A DNA stretch of 43,710 bases from an uncultured Pelagibacteraceae bacterium (GTDB lineage: Bacteria > Pseudomonadota > Alphaproteobacteria > Pelagibacterales > Pelagibacteraceae): positions 1 to 43,710 of the forward strand of contig CABYCN010000007.1 of the NCBI GenBank assembly GCA_902517455.1, given 5' to 3'. Positions 9,478 through 18,686 of this stretch are shown in pieces (within the stretch, counting starts at the first letter, position 1; every line of letters starts with the position of its first letter). A model generated the notes under the pieces. It saw only the letters and a list, made by a program, of their open reading frames with translations. It had not been told where the DNA came from and did not search any database. A program made the translations under genes and the position numbers.

Positions 9478-10853
9478 ATCATATTTCTTGGATTAATTAT
9501 CCTATTGTAATCTTTTTCGTTTATTAATCCTGATTTTAACGCTTCCTCCTTTAAAGTAGTTCCTTTTTTTAGTGCAGTTTTTGCTATTTTAGCTGCGTTG
9601 TCATAACCAATACTTGGCGCAAGTGCCGTTACAAGCATTAATGAATTATCCAAAAATAGTTTAATTTTTTCTTTATCAGCTTTTATTCCTTTGATGCAAT
9701 AAAGTGTGAAATTTTTTGTGCTATCAGCAAGTAAGTCTATTGATTGTAAAATATTATGCGCAATCAAAGGTTTAAAAACATTTAATTCAAAGTGTCCATG
9801 CGAGCCTGCCATTGTTATTCCGTTATGATTTCCAATAACTTTTACACAAACCATTGTTACTGCTTCTGATTGGGTGGGATTTACTTTTCCTGGCATAATT
9901 GAAGAACCAGGCTCATTGGCAGGCAAAATAATTTCACCGTAACCTGCTCTAGGGCCAGATCCTAAAAATCTGATATCATTTGCAATTTTCATTAAACAAA
10001 CCGCTGTAGTATTTAATGTACCAGAAAAATTCACAATTTCATCGTGAGCTGCTAAAGCAGCAAATTTATTTTTTGTTGGTCTGAAAGGCAACTTAGTGAT
10101 CTTTTTTATCTCATTTATAATTTTTTTATCAAAACCTTTTTTAGAGTTAATGCCTGTCCCAACAGCAGTTCCACCCTGGGCTAATGAATAAATTTCATTT
10201 AAGGCATTTTTTATTCTTAAAATACAGTCCTCTAATTGAGATTGATACCCTGAAAACTCTTGTCCTAAAGATAATGGCGTTGCATCTTGTAAGTGAGTTC
10301 TTCCTACCTTAATTATATTTTTAAACTTAGAAACTTTTTTTTTTAGTTCTTTATTCAACATCTCAAGACAGGGCAATAGTTTGTTTTTAGTTTCTATTGC
10401 AATAGCTATATGCATTGCAGTAGGAAATACATCATTTGTAGATTGAGATTTATTGACATGATCATTAGGGTGTACAGGTTTTTTTGAACCTTTTTTTCCT
10501 CCTAAAATTTCTATTGCTCTGTTTGCTATGACCTCATTAACATTCATATTTGTTTGGGTACCAGATCCTGTTTGCCAAACTTTTAAAGGAAAATGTTCAT
10601 CCAATTTTCCAGATATCACTTCATTAGATGCTTTAATAATAGCTTTTGAGATTTGAGGTAAAATTTGTTTCTCTTTATTATGAACTATTGCAGCAGCCTT
10701 TTTTATTATAGCAATAGATTTAATTAAAACTGGTCTAACTTGAAATTCACCTATATCAAAATATTTTTTTGATCTTTGAGTTGAGGCACCCCAATATTTA
10801 TCACTAGGTACATTTATTGAGCCAATACTGTCAAATTCTTTTCTTAATTTCAT
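9465..10853 (-). CDS. fumC: Fumarate hydratase, class II
   Basis: This iron-independent fumarase interconverts fumarate and L-malate in the TCA cycle and forms a homotetramer in the cytoplasm. The 462 aa are the standard length. The signature [11 protein letters not shown] is at residues 316-326, the catalytic-base region GRTHLQDA contains H187, and the substrate-binding TGSGTQ and HPNDHVN stretches are at 95-100 and 128-134. These features fit FumC better than aspartate ammonia-lyase, a close relative. It is transcribed divergently from the MazG-like gene across 65 AT-rich bases and overlaps the convergent AsmA-like gene by 13 bases. Confidence 0.95.
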   Translation of the reverse strand: MKLRKEFDSIGSINVPSDKYWGASTQRSKKYFDIGEFQVRPVLIKSIAIIKKAAAIVHNKEKQILPQISKAIIKASNEVISGKLDEHFPLKVWQTGSGTQTNMNVNEVIANRAIEILGGKKGSKKPVHPNDHVNKSQSTNDVFPTAMHIAIAIETKNKLLPCLEMLNKELKKKVSKFKNIIKVGRTHLQDATPLSLGQEFSGYQSQLEDCILRIKNALNEIYSLAQGGTAVGTGINSKKGFDKKIINEIKKITKLPFRPTKNKFAALAAHDEIVNFSGTLNTTAVCLMKIANDIRFLGSGPRAGYGEIILPANEPGSSIMPGKVNPTQSEAVTMVCVKVIGNHNGITMAGSHGHFELNVFKPLIAHNILQSIDLLADSTKNFTLYCIKGIKADKEKIKLFLDNSLMLVTALAPSIGYDNAAKIAKTALKKGTTLKEEALKSGLINEKDYNRIINPRNMIYPS

Positions 10854-10918
10854 TGATTAATAAGTAATTATTAAATTATTATAATATACATTAATTTTAT
10901 AAAACTTACAGGAGCAAT

Positions 10919-11290
10919 ATGTCAAATTTTAGTAAGGTTGGAATATTCATGAAAACTTTTGGTCAAGAGGTAAAGGACAAACCTTCATTTAGCTCAGATA
11001 AAATCAATAAACTAAGGATAGATTTAGTTAAGGAAGAACTTGATGAGCTTACTGAAGCTATGAAGAATAAAGACTTATTAGAGGTAGCAGATGCACTTAC
11101 AGACATATTATACGTAACTTATGGTGCTGGTCATGCATTTGGTATCGATTTAGATAAATGTTTTCAAGAAGTTCAAAACTCTAATATGAGTAAATTAGAC
11201 GAAAATGGAAAACCGATTTACAATGAGTCTGGAAAAGTCATGAAGGGCCCAAACTATATTAAACCTGATCTTTCAAAATTTGTTTATTAA
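10919..11290 (+). CDS. MazG/HisE-like nucleotide pyrophosphohydrolase
   Basis: This 123-aa protein belongs to the all-alpha NTP pyrophosphohydrolase superfamily (MazG, HisE, dUTPase-2). The metal-binding pattern E-x2-E then E-x2-D is seen as EELDE around residues 39-43 and EVAD at 55-58, followed by D62. Members hydrolyse nucleoside triphosphates, often non-canonical ones, to monophosphate and pyrophosphate. The C-terminal half carries the KLDENGKPIYNESGKV segment seen in stand-alone PRA-PH-like enzymes. The substrate cannot be told from sequence. A clear Shine-Dalgarno site (CAGGAG, 10909-10914) sits 5 bases before the ATG, unusually good for this window. The stop overlaps convergent nadC by 4 bases. 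Confidence 0.8.
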   Translation: MSNFSKVGIFMKTFGQEVKDKPSFSSDKINKLRIDLVKEELDELTEAMKNKDLLEVADALTDILYVTYGAGHAFGIDLDKCFQEVQNSNMSKLDENGKPIYNESGKVMKGPNYIKPDLSKFVY

Positions 11291-12120
11291 ATCTCTAATT
11301 TAAAATCTACTGCAGGAACACTGTGAGTAATACTTCCTACTGATATTCTGTCTACACCGGTAGCTGCAATTGATTTTACTTTTTTAATTGTGACGTTTCC
11401 TGAAGCTTCGGTCTCATAATATTTCTTTGTAAGCTTAACAGCCACCTTTAGATTATTTATATTCATGTTATCGAATAATATAGTGTCAAATTTTAGACCC
11501 ATTATTTGTTTGAGTTGTTTTAGATTATCAATTTCCACAGTAATTTTTCTTCTCTTTTTATTTTTAATGGCTAAAGAAACTAATTTTTTTATATTTGAAG
11601 AAGCAATATGATTATCTTTAATTAAATACTCATCACTTAAATTGAATCTATGGTTAGTACCTCCTCCTAATTTAACCGCATATTTTTGAATTACTCTTAA
11701 GTTTGGAATTGTTTTACGTGTACAACATATCTTACATTTTTTACCAGCCAATTTAACAAATTGATTTGTTTTAGTTGCTATTCCCGAAATATGCGACAAA
11801 TAATTTAAAGCAACTCTTTCAGCAATTAATATATTTTGAGCTTTTCCCTCAACAAGAGCAATCAAAGAATTTTTCTTTACAAAAGAACCATCTTTTTTTT
11901 TTATTTTAAATTTAATTTTTTTGTCAATTAATGAAAAGGCATGCTTTGCAAATAGAAGTCCACCAATCACTGCATCTTCATTTGATATTAATTTTAGTTT
12001 TATTATTTTATTATTCTCCACAAGATTTGATGTGATATCTCCAGATGGAAACAAATCTTCATTAAGTGCAAGCTTAACTGAGTTTCTTATAAAATCTTCA
12101 CTAAGTTTAATTTTTGACAC
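11287..12120 (-). CDS. nadC: Nicotinate-nucleotide pyrophosphorylase (quinolinate phosphoribosyltransferase)
   Basis: This enzyme converts quinolinate and PRPP to nicotinate mononucleotide, the step after NadA in de novo NAD synthesis. The 277 aa are normal. Visible motifs are the CCTRKTIP segment near residues 130-137, the GGGTNHRFNLSDEYLIKDNH block with substrate-binding Arg, His and Lys, and the C-terminal GVDRISVGSITHS phosphate-binding stretch. It starts 6 bases after the nadA stop, so the two form an operon. nadB (L-aspartate oxidase), which often accompanies them, is not in this window. Confidence 0.95.
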   Translation of the reverse strand: MSKIKLSEDFIRNSVKLALNEDLFPSGDITSNLVENNKIIKLKLISNEDAVIGGLLFAKHAFSLIDKKIKFKIKKKDGSFVKKNSLIALVEGKAQNILIAERVALNYLSHISGIATKTNQFVKLAGKKCKICCTRKTIPNLRVIQKYAVKLGGGTNHRFNLSDEYLIKDNHIASSNIKKLVSLAIKNKKRRKITVEIDNLKQLKQIMGLKFDTILFDNMNINNLKVAVKLTKKYYETEASGNVTIKKVKSIAATGVDRISVGSITHSVPAVDFKLEI

Positions 12121-12126
12121 AAAAAG

Positions 12127-13116
12127 CTATCTACCAATAGCAACCATTTTTTCTACAGACAATCTAGCTTTATTAATTGTTTCCTGATCCATAATAATTT
12201 CACCAGTTTCATTTTCTAAACAGTCTAAGATTTTTGGTAAAGTTATTCTTTTCATGTGTGGGCAGAGATTGCATGGTCTTATAAATTCAACATTTGGATT
12301 TTCTACTTGAATATTATCACTCATTGAACATTCAGTGACCATCATAACTTTTTTAGGTTGATTATCTTTCACATAATTAATCATTCCTGAAGTCGATCCA
12401 GCAAAATCACTTGCTTTGATAACTTCTGGTGGACATTCTGGATGAGCTATAATTTTTATTCCAGGATTTTTGTTTCTAATTTCATTAATTTCTTTTTCAT
12501 TAAATTGATCATGAACGATGCAAATGCCTTTCCATGCAATAATTTCAACATCTGTTTGAGAAGCAACATATTTGGCTAAATAATCATCAGGTAAAAAAAT
12601 TACTTTTTTGACTCCAAGTGATTTGACAATTTTTACAGCATTAGCAGAAGTACAACATACATCTGTTTCTGCTTTTACGTCTGCCGATGTATTAACATAT
12701 GAAACTACAGGAACTCCAGGATATTTTTTTTTTAAAAGTCTCACATCTTTACCAGTAATTGATGATGATAAAGAGCAACCTGCTTTCATGTCAGGTAACA
12801 AAACTTTTTTATTGGGGCTCATTAATTTTGCTGTCTCAGCCATAAAGTGAACTCCGGCCATTACAATAATATCTGCTGAAGTTTTTGATGCCTCAACTGC
12901 AAGAGCTAAAGAGTCTGCAGAAAAATCTGCTATACCATGATAGATTTCTGGAGTTTGATAGTTATGAGCAAGAATAACTGCGTTTTTTTCTTTTTTTAAT
13001 TTATTAATTTTATGAATATAGGGAGCATGCACAGACCATTCAATCTCAGGCATAACCTTTGATATCTTTTGATAAATTGGGTCTGTAGCTTTTTTAACCT
13101 CTTGATTAAATTCCAT
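12127..13116 (-). CDS. nadA: Quinolinate synthase
   Basis: NadA is a [4Fe-4S] enzyme condensing iminoaspartate with dihydroxyacetone phosphate to quinolinate. ATG at 13116 (protein starting MEFNQEV, 329 aa) is preferred to an in-frame TTG at 13131. The three cluster cysteines are apparent in the DMKAGCSL region, the VCCTSANAV region and RPCNLCPHM. The motifs AHNYQTPEI and HPECPPEV are also typical. Additional neighbouring cysteines (CC, CNLC) are present. It leads the nadA-nadC operon on the minus strand and lies just upstream, in the opposite orientation, of the tRNA-Leu gene. Confidence 0.95.
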   Translation of the reverse strand: MEFNQEVKKATDPIYQKISKVMPEIEWSVHAPYIHKINKLKKEKNAVILAHNYQTPEIYHGIADFSADSLALAVEASKTSADIIVMAGVHFMAETAKLMSPNKKVLLPDMKAGCSLSSSITGKDVRLLKKKYPGVPVVSYVNTSADVKAETDVCCTSANAVKIVKSLGVKKVIFLPDDYLAKYVASQTDVEIIAWKGICIVHDQFNEKEINEIRNKNPGIKIIAHPECPPEVIKASDFAGSTSGMINYVKDNQPKKVMMVTECSMSDNIQVENPNVEFIRPCNLCPHMKRITLPKILDCLENETGEIIMDQETINKARLSVEKMVAIGR

Positions 13117-13172
13117 AGTAAAATTTATCAATTTGAAACCTACTTGTCATTGATTTAATGTGGGTCATATTT

Positions 13173-13258
13173 GCGGCCATGCTGAAATTGGTAGACAGGC
13201 ACGGTTGAGGGCCGTGTGGACCTAGTCCATGAGAGTTCGAGTCTCTCTGGCCGCACCA
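13173..13258 (+). tRNA. tRNA-Leu (anticodon GAG)
   Basis: The 7-bp acceptor stem GCGGCCA pairs exactly with TGGCCGC near the 3' end, followed by discriminator A and an encoded CCA (13256-13258). The anticodon stem CACGG/CCGTG closes the loop TTGAGGG, giving GAG at 13207-13209. The T arm contains the usual GTTCGAG, and a long variable arm (about 13217-13231) marks it as class II, as expected for leucine. The total is 86 bases with CCA. It is on the plus strand between two minus-strand genes, so it must have its own promoter. The minus-strand open frame crossing it is an artefact. Confidence 0.96.
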
Positions 13259-13262
13259 AAAC

Positions 13263-14150
13263 TCAAATTTTGAGCCATGGAGGTATAAAAACTTTAAAGG
13301 AACCATTTTCACTTTTAAAAGTTTGATCTTTATTAAAATTCTCATCTTTATATTTGATAAGCCCAAAAGGGTAATCATTGTTTATAAGAATTTTTCCAAT
13401 TTCGACATTATTGTTGTAAATTTTTTCATCTTCAGATAGCTCTCCTTCGATAACTTTGATTGGTAATAATCTTTTTGAAAGTTTGTTTTTTAATTTGATT
13501 CTTGCAGTATTCTCTTGACCAACATAACATCCTTTTTTAAAGTCTATACCATTTAGTTCTTCATAATTACATTCAATACCAAATAATTTATTTTTCAGTT
13601 GATTGAGATCTTTTGGAACAATCCCAAGATTGTGACTTTGAATATAATAATATTCAACTTTATCGTCTTTAAGATCTAATTTTTTTAGGGATAAATAAAG
13701 CTTCTCTAAATTAATGATTAATCTCGCACCTAAATTTTTATTTCTTGGATCTAAAATAATTGGGTCTTCTCTATACTTGAAGGTGAAACCTAAAATATCC
13801 TTAGAGCCTTCAATTGACAGGTATTTTTTGTGCCCAAAGCTTGCAACAACAAATTCATTGCTTAAATTTAAAATTTCAACTTTTGATCTAATTTTATATA
13901 GATTCAATTGCTTAAATATTTCATCAGATTGATTTTTTTCACAATCAATGAAGAAGCCTGATTTATGTTTAACTAATATGAACTCAAATAGGAATTTACC
14001 TTGTGGGGTCAGTAAAGAGGCAAAACAACTTGAACTATCTGTAACTTTATTAATGTCATTGCTTATAAGATTTTGTAAAAAATCTTTAGCATCTACGCCA
14101 TTGACATAAATTATGGCCCTATCCTGTAATATAAAAACACTATTATTCAT
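13263..14150 (-). CDS. ygfZ: Folate-binding YgfZ/GcvT-like protein (iron-sulfur cluster repair)
   Basis: YgfZ family proteins use tetrahydrofolate to help maintain certain Fe-S enzymes, such as MiaB-type radical SAM proteins. The 295 aa include the family signature KGCYVGQE near residue 207, with its conserved cysteine, and a GcvT-like N-terminal fold beginning with a 'YVNGVDAKDFLQNLISND' stretch. The C-terminus is shorter than in E. coli YgfZ. It is divergent from the dihydroorotase gene with only 43 bases between starts, so promoters must overlap there. The gene ends just beyond the tRNA-Leu on the opposite strand. Confidence 0.88.
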   Translation of the reverse strand: MNNSVFILQDRAIIYVNGVDAKDFLQNLISNDINKVTDSSSCFASLLTPQGKFLFEFILVKHKSGFFIDCEKNQSDEIFKQLNLYKIRSKVEILNLSNEFVVASFGHKKYLSIEGSKDILGFTFKYREDPIILDPRNKNLGARLIINLEKLYLSLKKLDLKDDKVEYYYIQSHNLGIVPKDLNQLKNKLFGIECNYEELNGIDFKKGCYVGQENTARIKLKNKLSKRLLPIKVIEGELSEDEKIYNNNVEIGKILINNDYPFGLIKYKDENFNKDQTFKSENGSFKVFIPPWLKI

Positions 14151-14193
14151 ATTTGCATCGAATGAACTTTTAATATAATTACTTTTTTCATAA

Positions 14194-15504
14194 ATGTTAG
14201 ATCTTATAATAAAAAATGGTCAGTGTTATATTGATGGGGAGATTAAAGATGTTGATGTTTCCGTCAAAGATGGCAAAATTCAAACCATAGGCAAAATCAC
14301 TGAAGAGGCTAAAGACACTATAGACGCTAAAGATCTACTTGTTTTACCAGGATGTATAGATACTCAAACTCATTTTAGAGAGCCAGGATCTACAGATACC
14401 GAAGATCTTCACTCAGGAAGTAGAGCAGCTATTGCTGGGGGTATAACAGCAGTATTTGAAATGCCTAATACTAATCCCCCAACATCTAATAAAAAAGAGT
14501 TCCAAAGAAAATTAGACCTTGCAAAAAATAGAATGTACTGTAATTACGCTTTTTATTTTGGTGCAACAGCAGATAACGCTAATGATTTAGCAGATTTAAA
14601 AAATTTAGAAGGTTGTTGTGGGATTAAACTTTTTGCAGGATCTTCAACAGGAAATCTTTTAGTTGCTGATGAAAAAGATATTGAAACTGTATTTCAAAAT
14701 AGTTCTAAAGTTGTAGCTGTTCACTCTGAAGATGAAGCAATTTTAAATGTTAATAAAAAATTGATTAAAAAAGGCGATGTTCACTCTCACCCAATTTGGA
14801 GGAGTGATGAATGTGCAATCGCATCAACAAGAAGGATTGTTCGCATTGCTGAGCGTTATAATAAAAAAGCGCATGTTCTTCACATAACAACAAAGCAAGA
14901 GATCGATTTCTTGTCTCAGCATAAAGGAAATATTACTTTTGAGATTACTCCACAGCATTTAACAATTTATGCGCCAAACTGTTATGACAAACTCGGTACC
15001 TATGCTCAAATGAACCCCCCAATAAGGGATAAGTCTCATTATGATAGATTATGGTATGCAGTTAAAAATAATTTTAACGACACTATAGGCTCTGATCACG
15101 CACCTCATTTAAAAATAAATAAAGATAAAGAATATCCAAATTCACCATCTGGTATGCCTGGTGTTCAAACTTTAATGCCTGTGATGTTAAATCATATTAA
15201 TGATGGAAAGTTATCTCTAAATCAATTGATGAATTTTGTTTGTGAAAATCCAGTTAAAATTTTTGGCATTAAGAATAAGGGATTTATCAAAGAGGGATTT
15301 GACGCAGACTTTACAATAGTGGATATGAATAAAAAAATTGTCATTAAAAATGAGAATATAGAAAGTAAGTGCGGATGGTCCCCATTTAATGACGTTGAAT
15401 TTAAAGGAACTCCTGTATCAACAATAATTGCAGGAAAGATAAAAATGAAGAATGGTAAGATTCTTGGAGATCCTGATGGAAAACCATTAATTTTCAAAAA
15501 TTAA
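14194..15504 (+). CDS. pyrC: Dihydroorotase (class I type, amidohydrolase family)
   Basis: This enzyme cyclises carbamoyl aspartate to dihydroorotate in pyrimidine synthesis. The 436 aa form an amidohydrolase TIM barrel with THFREPG near residues 59-65, EMPNTNPPT near 89-97, the likely carboxylated lysine K145 in GIKLFAGS, H177 in AVHSEDE, H230 in HVLHITT and D301 in GSDHAPH. The first histidine of the usual metal-binding H-x-H pair is glutamine (Q58-T-H60). Similar Q-x-H variants are, as I recall, common in alphaproteobacterial homologues. Allantoinase or dihydropyrimidinase are alternatives, but the REPG and GSDHAPH context favours dihydroorotase. Confidence 0.85.
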   Translation: MLDLIIKNGQCYIDGEIKDVDVSVKDGKIQTIGKITEEAKDTIDAKDLLVLPGCIDTQTHFREPGSTDTEDLHSGSRAAIAGGITAVFEMPNTNPPTSNKKEFQRKLDLAKNRMYCNYAFYFGATADNANDLADLKNLEGCCGIKLFAGSSTGNLLVADEKDIETVFQNSSKVVAVHSEDEAILNVNKKLIKKGDVHSHPIWRSDECAIASTRRIVRIAERYNKKAHVLHITTKQEIDFLSQHKGNITFEITPQHLTIYAPNCYDKLGTYAQMNPPIRDKSHYDRLWYAVKNNFNDTIGSDHAPHLKINKDKEYPNSPSGMPGVQTLMPVMLNHINDGKLSLNQLMNFVCENPVKIFGIKNKGFIKEGFDADFTIVDMNKKIVIKNENIESKCGWSPFNDVEFKGTPVSTIIAGKIKMKNGKILGDPDGKPLIFKN

Positions 15505-15511
15505 AATCTTT

Positions 15512-16285
15512 TTATTTTATAAATTGGTATAATAACTTTGTAATTAAAAAGTCATAATTTTTTTTAATTTTCAGATTATTTTTTTTTGCATAATAAACAA
15601 AATAATCATGTGCTTCATTTCTACGTATCCACCAATTTTTTGAAATTTTAGTAAATTTTGATGTAGCACTATTTTCATGACGTCGATAGTAAGTTAGATT
15701 TTCATTTATAGCTAAGAAATGATTATTTATATATTTTGAGTACAAGTGTATTCTAAAATCCATCCAAGTATTAACGAATTTATCCTCATAAATAGAGTCT
15801 AAAAGTTTGTAAGCTAAACTTTTTCTTATAGAGATACAACTAGTTGGATGAATATAATCCCAATAAGTTTTAAAGATTTTTTTAATTTTTTTTTGTTTTA
15901 TAACTTTATTCTTTTTTAAAATTATAGGGTAATCAAAAACAATCATTTTATCATTCTTTTCAGAGAATATTTTAATTATTCTTTCTATTTTTTTTTCATG
16001 AAAATAATCATCACTATCTAGAAAAAAAATTATATCACCTGAGCTCTCTTCAATCGCTTTTTTAAAAGCATTCATTTGATTTAATGTTGCGAAATTAGTT
16101 TGAATATTATTTTCAATTACTTTGATATTCTTAAATTTTTTAATGATTTCAACTGAATTGTCTTGTGAATTATCATCAAAAAAAATAATCTCAGCATTTT
16201 TGTGAGTTTGAGAGTTTAATGAGTTAATGCATTCATTTATAAATTTTGCGTTATTGTAGTTAGCGATAACTATTGATGCTTTCAT
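15512..16285 (-). CDS. Family 2 glycosyltransferase
   Basis: A 257-aa GT-A fold enzyme that transfers a sugar from a nucleotide-sugar donor. The N-terminus has the classic SIVIANYNN strand-turn, followed by FFDDNSQD near residue 37 and the metal-binding acidic motif FFLDSDDYF near residue 92. No transmembrane segment is evident, so it would act in the cytoplasm or at the inner membrane face. The acceptor is unknown; surface polysaccharide or lipooligosaccharide synthesis is a guess. It converges on the dihydroorotase gene with 7 bases between stops and lies 16 bases downstream of the SMR-like gene, so it may share that transcript. Confidence 0.85.
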   Translation of the reverse strand: MKASIVIANYNNAKFINECINSLNSQTHKNAEIIFFDDNSQDNSVEIIKKFKNIKVIENNIQTNFATLNQMNAFKKAIEESSGDIIFFLDSDDYFHEKKIERIIKIFSEKNDKMIVFDYPIILKKNKVIKQKKIKKIFKTYWDYIHPTSCISIRKSLAYKLLDSIYEDKFVNTWMDFRIHLYSKYINNHFLAINENLTYYRRHENSATSKFTKISKNWWIRRNEAHDYFVYYAKKNNLKIKKNYDFLITKLLYQFIK

Positions 16286-16301
16286 GTCTAAACTGATATA
16301 A

Positions 16302-16634
16302 TCAAGTTGTTTTTAAAGTATAAGCATTAACTAATAATACACCAATAACAATTAAAAATAATCTCAAAATAGCTTGCCAAGCTAAGGTTTGTTTAAAAAA
16401 TATATAACCTAATATTGCAATAGCAAATATTCCAAGACCACTCCATATTGCATATACAATTGCAATTGGAAGCTTGTTCACAACAAAAATAAACAAATAA
16501 AAGGTAGTTAAATAAAATAATCCTAACGAAATTATTGGAATTGTTATGGTAAATCTTTTAGAAACAGGAAGCAACATTGTACCTGCAACCCTACAAAATA
16601 TTGTTCTTATGAGAAATAAATAAGTTTTAAACAC
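16302..16634 (-). CDS. SMR-type four-helix membrane protein lacking the essential glutamate
   Basis: This 110-aa, four-helix protein aligns by eye over its full length with EmrE, including the helix-3 motif AYAIWSGLGIFAI (EmrE Y60, W63 and G67 equivalents) and the helix-4 ending GVLLVNA. In EmrE the membrane-embedded E14 in helix 1 binds both protons and drug. At the matching place (FCRVAGT) this protein has arginine, R15, encoded AGG. Antiporter function by the known mechanism is therefore unlikely. ArnE/ArnF-like lipid flippases are SMR relatives without that glutamate, so a lipid-linked or structural role is possible. Its start overlaps the end of prpE by 8 bases and a glycosyltransferase follows. 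Confidence 0.75.
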   Translation of the reverse strand: MFKTYLFLIRTIFCRVAGTMLLPVSKRFTITIPIISLGLFYLTTFYLFIFVVNKLPIAIVYAIWSGLGIFAIAILGYIFFKQTLAWQAILRLFLIVIGVLLVNAYTLKTT

Positions 16635-18528
16635 TTTTTAAAATATTATTTTTAATTAGATCCTCTTTAATTTCATCTAAGATTGCAGGGTCATCAATTG
16701 TTGGTGGTATTTTATACTCAATATTATCAGCAATTTTTCTTATCGTTCCTCTAAGAATTTTACCTGACCTTGTTTTTGGTAATCTTTTTATAACTATTGC
16801 AATTTTAAATGCTGCGACTGGACCAATTTTATCTCTTACCATCTTGATACATTCTTTTGTAATAGTTTCATTATTTTTATCTACTCCTGCTTTTAAAACA
16901 ATTAATCCAATGGGTAATTGTCCTTTTAATTTATCAGCAATTCCAAGCACCGCACATTCTGCTACTGATTGATGTTCAGATAAAACCTCTTCTATGGCTC
17001 CAGTCGATAATCTATGACCAGCTACATTTATTATGTCATCAGTTCTAGACATAATCCATATATAACCATCTTCATCTATGTGTCCTGCATCATAAGTTTG
17101 GTAGTAACCCTCATAATTTGACATATAATTTTCTTTATATCTCTTATCCGCGTTCCAAAGTGTTGGAAAAGTACCGGGAGGCAAGGGTAGTTTAACAACT
17201 ATGTCGCCCATTTCATTTGGTTTAGCTAAACTATGATCGGATTTAATAATTTTTACATCATAACCTGGAACTGCTTTACACGCAGACCCATACTTTGTTT
17301 TCATCATCTCAATTCCAGTACAGTTAGAGCTTATAGCCCAACTAGTTTCTGTTTGCCACCAATGGTCTATTACTGGAACTTTCAATAAATTTTCTGCCCA
17401 TTTGATTGTATCAGGATCAGCTCTTTCACCTGCTAGAAAAAGACTCTCAAATTTTGAGAGATTATATTTTGAAAAAAATTTACCATCTGGATCCTCTTTT
17501 TTTATCGCTCTAAAAGCAGTTGGTGCAGTGAAAAGAGATTTTACTTTGTAATCAGAAATAATCTTCCAAAACGCTCCTGCATCTGGAGTGCCTACAGGTT
17601 TACCCTCAAACAATACCGTTGTGCATCCTTTGAATAATGGTGCATACACAATATAAGAGTGTCCTACGATCCAGCCTATGTCACTTGCTGACCACCAAAT
17701 ATCTCCCTCATCTATGTTATATATATTTTTCATAGTCCATTTTAAAGCAACTATATGACCTCCGATATCTCTAACTATACCTTTAGGAGTTCCAGTCGTT
17801 CCCGAGGTATAAAGAATATATGCAAACTCATTTGAATTCATTTCTACACAATCAATTTCCTTTGCATTTGAGACAACTTCCTCCCAGCTAACTTCTTTTG
17901 AGGGATTGAGCTTTACTTCATGACCCTTTCTTTGAAACAAAATCATTTTATCAATTTTGTGCTTTGCAAGCTTAACAGCTTCATCAACTAATGGTTTATA
18001 TTCCACAGTTCTACCAGGTTCAAAACCACAAGATGCCGTGACTAATATTTTTGCTTTACTATCATCAATTCTGCTAGCAAGTTCATTTGATGCAAATCCT
18101 CCAAATACTACTGAGTGAATTGCTCCAATTCTTGCACAAGCAAGCATTGCAATTACAGCTTCAGGTATCATAGGCATATAAATGATTACCCTATCTCCTT
18201 TGATAACACCTTGCGCTTTTAATGCTCCAGCAAATATAGAAACTTTTACTTTCAATTCTTCATATGTAAAATTACTTTTATCTCCAGTAATCGGACTATC
18301 ATATATAAGCGCAGTTCTTTTTCCGTTACCCCGATCTATATGTATATCTAAGGCATTATAACAAGTATTTGTTACTCCATCTTCAAACCATTTATAAAAA
18401 GGAGGACTTGATTTGTTTAAAATTTTTGTTGGCTTCTTGAACCAGAAAATATCATTGGATGCATCGGTCCAAAATTTTTCCGGATTATTGATTGACTCAT
18501 CGTATATTTTCTTGAATTTATCTGACAT
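16627..18528 (-). CDS. prpE: Propionyl-CoA synthetase (AMP-forming acyl-CoA synthetase)
   Basis: This enzyme activates propionate, and probably acetate less well, to the CoA thioester through an acyl-adenylate. The 633 aa show the ANL-superfamily motifs: P-loop-like YTSGTTGTPKG about residue 240, the WWQTE A5 motif, a YQTYDAGHIDEDGY motif, and the C-terminal acetylatable lysine motif LPKTRSGK. The VRDIGGH stretch and the ASCGFEPGRTVEYK segment are typical of PrpE rather than Acs. It is the first gene of a minus-strand string with the SMR-like protein and glycosyltransferase, and lies back-to-back with proteorhodopsin across a 215-base gap. Confidence 0.88.
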   Translation of the reverse strand: MSDKFKKIYDESINNPEKFWTDASNDIFWFKKPTKILNKSSPPFYKWFEDGVTNTCYNALDIHIDRGNGKRTALIYDSPITGDKSNFTYEELKVKVSIFAGALKAQGVIKGDRVIIYMPMIPEAVIAMLACARIGAIHSVVFGGFASNELASRIDDSKAKILVTASCGFEPGRTVEYKPLVDEAVKLAKHKIDKMILFQRKGHEVKLNPSKEVSWEEVVSNAKEIDCVEMNSNEFAYILYTSGTTGTPKGIVRDIGGHIVALKWTMKNIYNIDEGDIWWSASDIGWIVGHSYIVYAPLFKGCTTVLFEGKPVGTPDAGAFWKIISDYKVKSLFTAPTAFRAIKKEDPDGKFFSKYNLSKFESLFLAGERADPDTIKWAENLLKVPVIDHWWQTETSWAISSNCTGIEMMKTKYGSACKAVPGYDVKIIKSDHSLAKPNEMGDIVVKLPLPPGTFPTLWNADKRYKENYMSNYEGYYQTYDAGHIDEDGYIWIMSRTDDIINVAGHRLSTGAIEEVLSEHQSVAECAVLGIADKLKGQLPIGLIVLKAGVDKNNETITKECIKMVRDKIGPVAAFKIAIVIKRLPKTRSGKILRGTIRKIADNIEYKIPPTIDDPAILDEIKEDLIKNNILKSV

Positions 18529-18686
18529 TTAAAATTTGATTCGTTATTGCCATTTTTTTGAATTTTAACCTTAAAATTGTATTTAATTTTAAAAAGTCAG
18601 TAAAATCAATGCTTATTAATAGTAATTTTGTCTTCAATAAAGTGATTTAATTTGGTATTTAACGCTCAACTTTGGTTTAGAGAAGT

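Noticed and set aside
10859-10890. TATAAT-like -10 sequence between fumC and the MazG-like gene
   Set aside because: Such hexamers are frequent at this base composition and no -35 lies at proper spacing, so no promoter is called.
13106-13378. A 90-codon minus-strand open frame with a CGQRDSNSHGLGPHGPQP-like sequence
   Set aside because: It is the antisense reading of the tRNA-Leu gene and the end of ygfZ, a well-known false ORF pattern.
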